A DNA stretch of 64,000 bases from Blautia glucerasea (GTDB lineage Bacteria > Bacillota > Clostridia > Lachnospirales > Lachnospiraceae), in contig NZ_JAAITU010000005.1 of assembly GCF_013304385.1 (NCBI RefSeq), forward strand, positions 1 to 64,000, read 5' to 3'. The position numbers and the translations under genes are program-made. Each line of letters starts with the position of its first letter. Positions within the stretch are counted from its first letter, which is position 1. Shown in pieces: positions 1-7,219 of this stretch. Under the pieces are notes generated by a model, which worked only from the letters and a program-made list of their open reading frames with translations, did not search any database and was not told the origin of the DNA.

Positions 1-246
1 TACTTATAATGCTACCGTCCTTTCCAGTCAGGATTTTGTGTCTTAATTATGGTGCATATTCCTGCATATTTTTATACATAATCCTTACCACCAGACGCAT
101 CTTATTTTTTGCGGTTTATCGGATGACCCATCTTCTCCTTCACTTCATTGGGCAGAATGCCTGTGATCCGGGCACCATTCCAGGAATCTCCAGATAACCA
201 TATGCTCCATCCAGTTATTTCTCTGAATGATCTTAAGATAGAACAA
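1..246. repeat. Direct repeat copy A, internally deleted
   Basis: Positions 1-154 match 2325-2478 with one visible mismatch (126 against 2450). Positions 159-246 then match 2843-2931 with a few substitutions and one single-base deletion. Copy A is therefore the 2325-2931 segment with about 365 bp removed near position 155. At ~247 the match stops and phage tape-measure sequence begins. The copy may extend left of the window. Confidence 0.9.
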
Positions 247-824
247 TACTGTGCTGAAAGTGGTTTGCAGTGTATTCAAGATCGGCGTGATAAAGGCGAC
301 GATGGCATTCCAGATAGAAGTGATCTTCGTCTGAATAGCTGTCAGTGCTGCGCCGATCAGGATCTGGATCACCTGCCAGATAGTCTCAAACAGATATTTG
401 AACGCATCCAGTGCACTCTTTAATGCGGTAAGAGTCGTAGAGAATACAGACTTCACACCTTCCCAGATGCTGGAGAAGATTCCTTTTACCGCTTCCCGTG
501 CGCCGCTCCAGTTGCCGGAGAACACATTGGAAAAGACATGAACAGACCCAGTAAGGTATCCAGAACGACACCACGGCTACGACCGGTCCGGACAGACCAC
601 CCAGAACCACACCCAGCTTGCTGAACACACCGCTGGCACTTCCCACATGGGTGATGAGAAGCCGAGCCCTTTGCAAGAGAACTGAACCCCCGCATCGTTT
701 TGTTGACATCCTTAAGACTGGACTGCGTTCCCTTGATTGTTTTGTTTACGCCTTCCAGTGCTTTGGAGAGCTTCATGGTATCGCCGCCGATCTTAACGGT
801 GATGCCCTGGATTCTGGATGCCAT
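247..824 (-). pseudogene. Phage tail tape-measure protein, degraded remnant
   Basis: A start codon at 824 follows a good AGGAGG-type site and opens MASRIQGITVKIGGDTMKLS, the usual beginning of a tape-measure protein: an amphipathic repeat of KALEGVNKTIK and SLKDVNKTMR type. The reading continues only by changing frame twice. Near 660 it shifts into a Gly/Val-rich hydrophobic stretch (GVFSKLGVVLGGLSG). Near 520 it shifts into an Ala/Ile-rich helical stretch (REAVKGIFSSIWEGVKS and following). It then runs into copy A of the direct repeat at ~246. Tape-measure proteins usually exceed 600 residues, so most of the gene is missing. No other tail genes are present. This is a prophage scrap and not functional. 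Confidence 0.75.
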
Positions 825-916
825 GCGGATGACCACCTCCTCATTTGGGGTATAAAAGAAGCCCATCTGCATAAAACAGACAGGCAGAAAATAATTTGAA
901 ATTTACAATTCTGTCG

Positions 917-945
917 TTGCTAAGTGGCAGAAAGAGAGTTATACT
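917..945 (+). promoter_or_regulatory. Promoter for the DUF3791-DUF3990 module
   Basis: TTGCTA at 917-922 and TATACT at 940-945 are separated by 17 bp. The first gene starts at 982 behind AAAGGAGG at 966-973. This is the only plus-strand operon in the window and it has its own promoter and ribosome site. Confidence 0.55.
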
Positions 946-981
946 TAAATTGAGAAATTGTACTCAAAGGAGGTATGCTCT

Positions 982-1203
982 ATGAGTGGATATAATATTG
1001 ACGTTGCCGATATGCAGTGCTGGGTCTTTCGGATGGCTCAATCCAAATGGAAAATGTCTCCCAGCGACTGCGCAGAACTGTTTAAGAAATACGACATTCT
1101 CGGATTTATTGCTGATTGCTACGACATTCTTCATTTGAATAGCTACGAATGCGCTTTGCATGATGTTGAAACCCTGCTCAAGAATCGAGGTGTTACTGTA
1201 TGA
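982..1203 (+). CDS. DUF3791 family small protein
   Basis: A 73-residue protein starting MSGYNIDVADMQ, with AAAGGAGG placed 8 bp before the ATG. Its composition and the pattern of hydrophobic residues ending in YDILHLNSYECALHDVETLL fit the DUF3791 family. These are short proteins of unknown function that recur beside DUF3990 genes in Firmicutes. The stop overlaps the next ATG as ATGA, so the two are translationally coupled. From position and size I infer a partner, possibly the antitoxin or specificity subunit, of the downstream ADP-ribosyltransferase-like protein. No catalytic motif is visible. Confidence 0.7.
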   Translation: MSGYNIDVADMQCWVFRMAQSKWKMSPSDCAELFKKYDILGFIADCYDILHLNSYECALHDVETLLKNRGVTV

Positions 1204-1781
1204 TAGGACTTGAAGATGGAATGCTGCTCTACCACGGAAGTTATGTCAGTATTCCTAACATCGACTTAAGCCGCTGTATGGGTGGTCTCGATTTTGGTCG
1301 TGGTTTCTACTTAACCTCATCTTATGAACAAGCATATAACTATGTCCAGCTTTCTGTTCGCAAGGCAAAACACATCGGTGCTGTTCCAAAAGACTTCGAT
1401 CCAGCCGACGGACAAATATCCGTCTACAAATTTCACTATGACCCAAACATTCTCGCTTACTTTTTTCAAGAACCCAGTATCGAATGGCTGCATTTTGTGG
1501 CGGCCAATCGAAAAAAAGACCTCTTTCCACAACTTCTGAAAAAATACAGCGTAATTGATATCATCGGTGGAAAGATCGCCGACGATCAGACAGCCCGTAC
1601 CCTTCAGATTTATATCAGCGGTGAAGGTGCTGGTGAGCCTGGGACTCCAAAAGCAGACAAAGAAACGATTGAAAAGCTTTTACCAAGCCGTCTCAAGGAT
1701 CAATTTTGTTTCAGAACTCAGGATGCCGTCGAGCATCTTGAATTTATAAGGAGTGACCGCTATGGCAACATCAAATTGTGA
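1200..1781 (+). CDS. DUF3990 ADP-ribosyltransferase-like protein
   Basis: A 193-residue protein beginning MIGLEDGMLLYHGSY. DUF3990 belongs to the ADP-ribosyltransferase fold group. The LYHGS strand near residue 10 and GRGFYLTSSYEQA near residues 34-46 look like the His and Tyr parts of an H-Y-E type NAD site. Charged residues in the C-terminal third could supply the Glu, but I cannot place it with certainty. It overlaps the upstream DUF3791 gene by 4 bp and is followed by two small acidic paralogous proteins. A toxin or effector acting on a host or phage target is plausible. The target is unknown. Confidence 0.7.
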   Translation: MIGLEDGMLLYHGSYVSIPNIDLSRCMGGLDFGRGFYLTSSYEQAYNYVQLSVRKAKHIGAVPKDFDPADGQISVYKFHYDPNILAYFFQEPSIEWLHFVAANRKKDLFPQLLKKYSVIDIIGGKIADDQTARTLQIYISGEGAGEPGTPKADKETIEKLLPSRLKDQFCFRTQDAVEHLEFIRSDRYGNIKL

Positions 1782-2022
1782 TAATGCTATAAACTATAAA
1801 TCTACAGATTCTCAAAAGGAATGCTGCGCAGTAATTGCAATGCGCGAAGCTGTAGAAACTCTTGCTGCACGAGAAAAGATTTCTTACGAGGAAGCTCTTC
1901 TTCGTTTCACAAGTTCTCGTGCATATGAAGCCCTCTTTGATTTTGACACAGAGATTTGGAAAGAAGGCTCTGATTATCTGCTGAATCTTTATGACTACTG
2001 CACATCAAAAAAGACTGCATAA
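1762..2022 (+). CDS. Small acidic protein of the DUF3990 module, paralogue 1
   Basis: An 86-residue protein. The ATG at 1762 lies behind AAGGAG and overlaps the end of the DUF3990 gene by 20 bp in another frame. The core RFTSSRAYEALFDFDTEIWK is shared with the next gene (RFVTSPAYKMLSDYSTGLW), so the two are tandem paralogues. Both also share a Cys-containing start (QKECCAVIAMR against QREMCAVLVMR) and an EGSDYL motif. The proteins are acidic and soluble, with no membrane segment. A regulatory or antitoxin role in the module is inferred from size, acidity and position. Confidence 0.65.
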   Translation: MATSNCDNAINYKSTDSQKECCAVIAMREAVETLAAREKISYEEALLRFTSSRAYEALFDFDTEIWKEGSDYLLNLYDYCTSKKTA

Positions 2023-2049
2023 AAAATAAGTACACTAGGAGGTGGTTTT

Positions 2050-2295
2050 ATGAACGGGGTTGCCATCGATGATTCACAACGCGAAATGTGCGCTGTTCTC
2101 GTTATGCGCACTATGCTCACAGACTACTGTGATGATACCAGTGTTTCCTTCAACGACGTATTTTTTCGCTTTGTAACCTCTCCCGCATACAAAATGCTAT
2201 CTGACTATTCCACCGGACTCTGGATGGAGGGGTCCGATTATCTCCGCAACATCTTTGAAGATACCATGAAAACAAACACCTCTCTAAGTTTCTGA
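2050..2295 (+). CDS. Small acidic protein of the DUF3990 module, paralogue 2
   Basis: An 81-residue protein behind TAGGAGGTGG, 27 bp after paralogue 1. It shows the same layout as its neighbour: a Cys-containing N-terminal helix, RFVTSPAYKMLSDY and an EGSDYL motif near the end. The divergence between the two copies suggests an old duplication. The copies could recognise different partners. Direct repeat copy B starts 30 bp downstream, so this gene ends the module. Confidence 0.65.
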   Translation: MNGVAIDDSQREMCAVLVMRTMLTDYCDDTSVSFNDVFFRFVTSPAYKMLSDYSTGLWMEGSDYLRNIFEDTMKTNTSLSF

Positions 2296-2324
2296 TATAT
2301 AGTTCTCCAGTATATCTTTTAACG

Positions 2325-2478
2325 TACTTATAATGCTACCGTCCTTTCCAGTCAGGATTTTGTGTCTTAATTATGGTGCATATTCCTGCATATTTTTATA
2401 CATAATCCTTACCACCAGACGCATCTTATTTTTTGCGGTTTATCGGATGCCCCATCTTCTCCTTCACTTCATTGGGCA
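2325..2478. repeat. Direct repeat copy B
   Basis: Matches positions 1-154 with one visible mismatch. The two copies bracket the tape-measure remnant and the DUF3790s-type module in the same orientation, 2.3 kb apart. The sequence to the right of copy B is the 3' end of the unknown gene 2521-3429, an internal part of which is repeated at 159-246. Confidence 0.9.
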
Positions 2479-2520
2479 CATTGATGAGCCCGAATTGATA
2501 AAACATTACGTAAATGTATG

Positions 2521-3429
2521 TCACTCACCCGGATGTCTCCCAATGTCTTTCAAAATGTCTATCCGCAATGCTTCTTGTTTTGAATTCTCAAATTCTACCA
2601 TACCCATCAGTAATCCTGCTTTATCAGTTTCAAACGTAAATCCTTTATAATCATCTGCCCGATTATTCAATTTTCTGATGTTTCTATTTATTATCCTCAT
2701 CTGCTCAGCTGATCTTTGCGGATTTCTGGTTGAAGTTATTGAGTCCAATGAAATGTATCCTTTGTTCTCAACTTCCAAAAGGATATTTATAGGTCCTTTG
2801 CTGTATAATTCAAAAATATCCTCTTCACTTGTAACTTTGAAAGCCTGTGATCCAGGCACCATTCCAGGAATCTCCAGATAACCAATATGCTCCATCCAGT
2901 TATTTCTCTGAATGATCTTAAGATAGAGCAATTTAAAATAATTCTCTGCTTTTTCAGGATGCGAAATCATGTCCACAAAATAAGTACAATCATCATTTAT
3001 GATACAAAGCAACTGTTTATTGCTTCGATTGTTTTTATTATTCACATTAAGATTTTCACTTAAGTGCAAATGATATAAATGCCAGGTATATCGTAAAAAA
3101 TCCACTTTGCCAGGAGCACTTGTTTGATTGGATAAAAAGGCATTCATATCCATTCCTTCTTCAAAAGCATTCTTGTACTTCTTTAAGACTTCTACTTCTT
3201 TTTCCGAAAGTTCTCCACTGTCAATTTTGGCTTGCAGTTCGTTAGAGTATTCCACTCTTCTTTTCAGCACAGGTATCCTTTTATAAAGATAAGAAAAAAA
3301 ATCAATTATCGTTTTTTCCTGGGCATTTTCATCTGCTCGATATGTAATTCCAACCCGATTATAATACTTCATTATTTCGGACTGAATGTCTTCATGTATC
3401 TTTCTCGCTAACTCAGTTTTAGCACCCAT
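2521..3429 (-). CDS. Hypothetical protein, unrecognised
   Basis: A 302-residue soluble protein starting MGAKTELARKIHEDIQSEIM behind GGAGG. The N-terminal half is charged and helical (KRRVEYSNELQAKI, EKEVEVLKKYKNAF). The C-terminal half is mixed alpha/beta. No signal peptide, membrane segment or catalytic motif was recognised. Part of its C-terminal region, around LKIIQRNNWMEH and EIPGMVPGSQ, is duplicated as DNA at 159-246. It lies among phage and toxin-like remnants and is AT-rich, so it was probably acquired with them. A defence or phage-related role is possible but not supported by any motif. Confidence 0.6.
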   Translation of the reverse strand: MGAKTELARKIHEDIQSEIMKYYNRVGITYRADENAQEKTIIDFFSYLYKRIPVLKRRVEYSNELQAKIDSGELSEKEVEVLKKYKNAFEEGMDMNAFLSNQTSAPGKVDFLRYTWHLYHLHLSENLNVNNKNNRSNKQLLCIINDDCTYFVDMISHPEKAENYFKLLYLKIIQRNNWMEHIGYLEIPGMVPGSQAFKVTSEEDIFELYSKGPINILLEVENKGYISLDSITSTRNPQRSAEQMRIINRNIRKLNNRADDYKGFTFETDKAGLLMGMVEFENSKQEALRIDILKDIGRHPGE

Positions 3430-3503
3430 ACATAATACCTCCAGTTAAAGATTTTCTGCTTCTGAAGCCAGATACATGCTAAATACGCAAGTAAAATCAG
3501 TCA

Positions 3504-4250
3504 TTATTTTTCCGGCATCTTAATCAGTCCAAAACGATTGAAGATTCCATAGATATAGGAGATTCCTCGGATATCTCCCAGTGCTTTGGGTCTGTCCACG
3601 ATCTGACCAATACATCCAATGTTCTTATATGCAAGAAGCACGGAACTCCATGCAAGGCTCTTGCTACTCTTTCTCCTGTCTATCCACAGCTCTTTGGTAA
3701 ACTTATTTCCTCTGCCCTTTTTTAACTGGTAGGCAAATGGCAACCCGGATATCGTTTTGAACTCATATCCCTGGAACGCAACGATACAGTTCCAGAGTGT
3801 TTCCTCGCACGGATTCTTCCTCAAAAGCTTTACAGCTCTGTATCTCCGCTGTCGCTCTGCGCCTACACTGAGCTTTTCCTTTTCCTCTGCCTGAAAGTAC
3901 ACGCCTTTCTCATAAGGAAGATATGAGGTGACCGATGCTTTGGATAGCTGAAGGGCGGCTGCCGTAGAGAGAAGTGCAGTTTTATAATCCTGTGTCTTTC
4001 TATATTCGTCAAATATCCTTTTCAATTTCTCTGCCACCTCAGATTCATACACCCCGGCAGTGATGAGGAGCTTGCGGATCTTGATGGGGTTGAGTGACAG
4101 CTCGTCCGCAATGGCCTGCAAAGTCAGATTATTTCTATAAAGGTGTACCGCAGCGTCCAACTGCTCCTTGAGGTTCTTTTCTGCACTGTATCCCGGCTTG
4201 GCTGGCTTCCTTCCGCCACCGGGTTTTCTCGTTTTCTTCATTTTACTCAT
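3504..4250 (-). CDS. HTH-containing DNA-binding protein
   Basis: A 248-residue protein. I start it at the ATG at 4250 (MSKMKKTRKPGGGRKP) because GGAG lies 5 bp upstream, although the frame stays open further. A basic Gly-rich start is followed by a helix-turn-helix near residues 30-75 (NLTLQAIADELSLNPIKIRK). A second HTH-like stretch lies near residues 100-125 (LSTAAALQLSKASVTSYL). The C-terminal part (YEFKTISGLPFAYQLKKG, KELWIDRRKSSKSL) is of a type common in uncharacterised Lachnospiraceae proteins. Its start overlaps the stop of a truncated VOC gene, giving an accidental or coupled arrangement. The target is unknown. Confidence 0.6.
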   Translation of the reverse strand: MSKMKKTRKPGGGRKPAKPGYSAEKNLKEQLDAAVHLYRNNLTLQAIADELSLNPIKIRKLLITAGVYESEVAEKLKRIFDEYRKTQDYKTALLSTAAALQLSKASVTSYLPYEKGVYFQAEEKEKLSVGAERQRRYRAVKLLRKNPCEETLWNCIVAFQGYEFKTISGLPFAYQLKKGRGNKFTKELWIDRRKSSKSLAWSSVLLAYKNIGCIGQIVDRPKALGDIRGISYIYGIFNRFGLIKMPEK

Positions 4251-4392
4251 GCAGCTCCAGCTTCCAATCCTTACGCTCCAGGCGATAGTTCTCCCTGATG
4301 ACCGCAAAGCCCAGCTTGTTCACGTAGAACTCCTTGGCTACTTCGTAGTCAGATACGATAATTGCGATATGGTGTATTTTAGATAAGTTCAT
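4243..4392 (-). pseudogene. Truncated VOC/glyoxalase-family protein (YaeR/GloA2-like)
   Basis: Only 49 codons remain: MNLSKIHHIAIIVSDYEVAK, then FYVNKLGF and a short tail that stops at 4243-4245. The HHIAIIVSDYE and FY..KLGF motifs match the first beta-alpha-beta unit of the VOC fold in YaeR-type proteins, which are normally about 125-130 residues. The second half with the remaining metal ligands is absent, so it cannot form the normal metal site. The stop overlaps the ATG of the HTH gene, which suggests a deletion fused the two loci. Confidence 0.75.
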
Positions 4393-4458
4393 TTTGTGTC
4401 ACACTCCATTTCTTTTATTTACGTTACAAACTATATAGCAACCATCAAAAATACCATG

Positions 4459-4475
4459 TGAACTCCTGGAGTTCA
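4459..4475. promoter_or_regulatory. 17-bp palindrome upstream of the truncated VOC gene
   Basis: Eight-base arms TGAACTCC and GGAGTTCA flank a single central base. It lies 67 bp upstream of the VOC start. A GA-rich dyad of this kind is typical of MerR-type operators, but no MerR gene is present here. This is probably the orphaned operator of the lost gene. Confidence 0.4.
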
Positions 4476-4571
4476 GTAATTCCTGATTCTTAGATCGTTG
4501 CCTGCTGTGCACCGCGCAGAGGTATGTGATTATTTCGAGCAGCGCTGGGAGGATTGCAATTTCATCCTGTT

Positions 4572-5186
4572 TTACAGACGCTTTCTTGCCTTCATTGCCG
4601 CATAGTACATCAAACCGCCGAGTGCTCCACCTACTGTGTTGTAGAAGATATCTGATAGCTGGAATGTTCCCAAGCGAAGCAATAACTGCAACATCTCAAT
4701 GCTTATCGAGAAGATGAACGCTATCTTCCCGCTTTGCCATAGGATTTTCTTCAAGCTGTTTCCAATCTTTTCTTCGAATGTCCACATCACTACTGCTGAA
4801 AACGGCATCATCATGATCACGTTCTCGATGCACTCCGTTGTCAGCTTCTGTTCGCCGTTCACTGTCTCCCAGATGCCCCAGCCGCCCATAACATCAGATA
4901 AAGGATTCATCCACAGCTGACGGTTTAACAGGGTTCGGAACAGAATAAGTGAAGTCACAAAGGTCAGGAAGAATAGTTTCCGAAAGAACACACTCTCCTT
5001 GAATTTCTGATACCATGTCATCATGGCAATCTTCCAGCCTTTTCCTGCTCCAATAGATTCATAAGCATAAAGATAGAAAAACATTGCGAGGAAGGAAAGA
5101 AGAAGCGAGAATCCAAACGGCTCATAGAGAGCAGTCAGGATGTTTGTGAGGATCTTTCCCAGTAAATCAATCGATTCTTTCATCAT
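4572..5186 (-). CDS. VanZ family membrane protein
   Basis: A 204-residue protein with about five hydrophobic segments. The first is near residues 25-45 (FSLLLSFLAMFFYLYAY). The C-terminal signature EMLQLLLRLGTFQLSDI, followed by YNTVGGALGG, is the conserved VanZ pattern (E..Q...R...D...N..GG..G). The family is named for low-level teicoplanin resistance, but most members are uncharacterised membrane proteins. It is the last gene of the capsule locus and starts 4 bp after the nucleotidyltransferase stop, so the two are co-transcribed. A role in envelope or polysaccharide biology is inferred. Confidence 0.8.
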   Translation of the reverse strand: MMKESIDLLGKILTNILTALYEPFGFSLLLSFLAMFFYLYAYESIGAGKGWKIAMMTWYQKFKESVFFRKLFFLTFVTSLILFRTLLNRQLWMNPLSDVMGGWGIWETVNGEQKLTTECIENVIMMMPFSAVVMWTFEEKIGNSLKKILWQSGKIAFIFSISIEMLQLLLRLGTFQLSDIFYNTVGGALGGLMYYAAMKARKRL

Positions 5187-5189
5187 CGT

Positions 5190-6094
5190 TTATAGGTCAC
5201 TGAACAAATCAGCCTTGTACACGCCGTTCTCCAGCATCTTCTTGAAGCTGTCCTTTACGGCTGCAACATCCTCATGATAGGTCATGCCATACCAGGTATC
5301 ATTGCTCTTCAGAACCTTTACAGACATCTTTCCCTGTTCCAACAACTCACCGATGAAGACTGGAATCAGATACTCCGCTTTCAACGGATTACCCGGTACT
5401 TCTTTCTCGAAGAACTCTTTGAATCCCTCCTCCAGCACGTCCAGAAAATCAGGGGGGGTAAGCCCCACATATTCATGGAAACCAGAGAATTCATATCAAC
5501 AGCTACACCGTCTGCCTCTGCTCCATCTGCAGTCTTTACGATGTTCTTGGTTTCCACAACCTCAGTCAGATTGTTCTGCTCGTCCATTTTGCAGATACCA
5601 CGAGTCACACCACCATTATCGGACAGCGTATTTTTCAGAACAAAACCTGCCATACAGGACTTACCGCCATTCACCAGATACTCATGAACAGCCTTAAAGC
5701 CCTCCTTACCATAGTAATCATCTGCATTAATCACAATAAACGGGGTATCAATCACATTTTTCGCTGCAAGCACAGCCTGACCAGTTCCCCACGGTTTTGT
5801 GCGGCCTTCTGGCAGAGTTCCCGGAATATCGTTGATATCCTGGAAAGCATAGTCCACAGTTACATTATGAGAAGAGCAAATAGAAGCAATACGATCGCCG
5901 ATCACTTCTTTGAACTCCTTCTCGATATCCTTACGGATAATAAATACTACATGGTTGAAGCCTGCTTCGATTGCATCATGGATGGAATAGTCCATAATGA
6001 TATGGTTAGCATCATCAACCGGCTCCAACTGCTTAATTCCCGTTCCAAATCGGCTGCCGATACCAGCTGCCATGATAAGTAATGTTGTGTTCAT
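5190..6094 (-). pseudogene. Sugar-1-phosphate nucleotidyltransferase, frameshifted
   Basis: The N-terminal part starts at 6094 with MNTTLLIMAAGIGSRFGTGI, which has the nucleotide-binding G-x-G-x-R-x-G loop. It runs to about 5460. The C-terminal part (DFLDVLEEGFKEFF to the stop at 5190) is in another frame. The break falls at a run of seven G on the plus strand (5452-5458). Restoring one frame needs one extra base or two fewer. Joined, the product is about 300 residues, normal for a nucleotidyltransferase that makes an activated sugar or alditol for the polysaccharide. The break could be a real mutation, a switchable homopolymer or a sequencing error. Confidence 0.8.
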
Positions 6095-6142
6095 AATTTC
6101 TTCCTCTTTTCTTTATGTTCCAATATGTAAAACGTAAATATC

Positions 6143-7215
6143 TCACCTAATAAATGTCATTAGGTTATCTCGAATTTTTCTAGGCAAGCTAGATTTGATT
6201 CTCCTTAGAAAATTCACAATTATCAAACTAATGGCAAAAACCACTGCAACAACCACTAATGAGCACAATGTATTTTCCTGAAATTCCGTAATAGTAACAT
6301 TCATGCCTACACGTTGCGTTCCCATTTCAGCAATTTTTAATACGATTCTTTTAATTGGCTCATGTACAGCTAAAATTGTAATCGTATTCTGACCGAGAAA
6401 CTGTAGAAATGTATTCCGTGTAACGAACCACTTACATACAAATCCTAGCCATATGGAGCCGATAATTCCGCCTAGCATAAATAATAAATAATTTTTTCCA
6501 TATAAATTACTCCACATCGACACCCCTGGATTCAAATATCCTATTGCTACAGAAAGCAAATAAAGTAGGCTTGTTAAAAAAATCTTCTGCTTAGATGCTA
6601 ATGATATCATTCTTATATCTTGCTCAACGATTCCGCATATATATCCGAAGATGTACCACATTAAACCATTTAAAAATCGCAAAAACCACGATGACAAAAA
6701 GCTTGCTGGCAGCACCAACTTTAGAGCAAACCATAAAACAGAAACAAAACAACATACGAAAACGATCCAAAAAGAATTACTTTTTTTATTGTAAAAAATC
6801 GGATACGCCACAAGTTCCGCAAGATATAGTATAATAAGAAACCATATCGGTCCCATATCAAAATCTCTAAAATGAGATTCAATTACAATCCAGTATATAA
6901 ACAGTAATAATCTAAACAGAATAAACGGCCAAAGAATTGATTTAGTTCGCTTCAGCAAAAATTTCCGAAATGGAATATTCTTTCCAAATTTGTATAATAT
7001 GTAACCTGATAATGCAAAAAACAGTGGCATATGGAATGTATAAAGCCATTGAACTAGAAAACCTTTTGTGTTCACATGACCAATGACCACTAGAATGATT
7101 CCTATACCTTTTAGTACATCAATCCAGTCTGCTCTGCTCTGCTCTGCTCTGCTCTGCTCTGCTCTGCTCTGCTCTGCTCTGCTCTGCTCTCAAGAGTATT
7201 CTCTCCTTTGTACAT
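6143..7215 (-). CDS. Acyltransferase-3 family membrane protein, phase-variable, currently out of frame
   Basis: The body of the protein reads from codon 7129 as DWIDVLKGIGIILVVIGH, the conserved first helix of acyltransferase-3 proteins with the catalytic-type His. About ten membrane helices follow, to the stop at 6143. Immediately before this come 12 copies of a 5-bp unit (7131-7190). The best start is the ATG at 7215, behind AAAGGG that overlaps the end of the flippase gene. A TTG at 7193 also has GGAGAG. With 12 units neither start is in frame: the ATG frame stops at 7111, the TTG frame at 7119, and the acyltransferase frame is closed by TGA at 7190-7192. The ATG needs 11 or 14 units, the TTG 10 or 13. 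It probably O-acetylates the polysaccharide when on. A GTG at 7090 is an unlikely internal start. Confidence 0.85.
7131..7190. repeat. Pentanucleotide tandem repeat (GCTCT)12 in a coding N-terminus
   Basis: Twelve perfect copies of GCTCT on the plus strand (AGAGC on the coding strand) lie between the start codons and the first transmembrane helix of the acyltransferase. In any frame the repeat codes for a soluble tail of Ala, Glu, Gln, Ser and Arg, so copy number can change without harming the protein. Each gain or loss of one unit moves the frame by two or one bases. Confidence 0.97.
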
Positions 7216-7219
7216 CTTG

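Noticed and set aside
9-197. Plus-strand ORF repeated at 2333-2650
   Set aside because: The same peptide start appears in both copies only because the DNA is a direct repeat. No ribosome site or family supports coding.
7131-7190. CRISPR-like or satellite array
   Set aside because: Five-base units with no spacers; it is a microsatellite inside a coding start.
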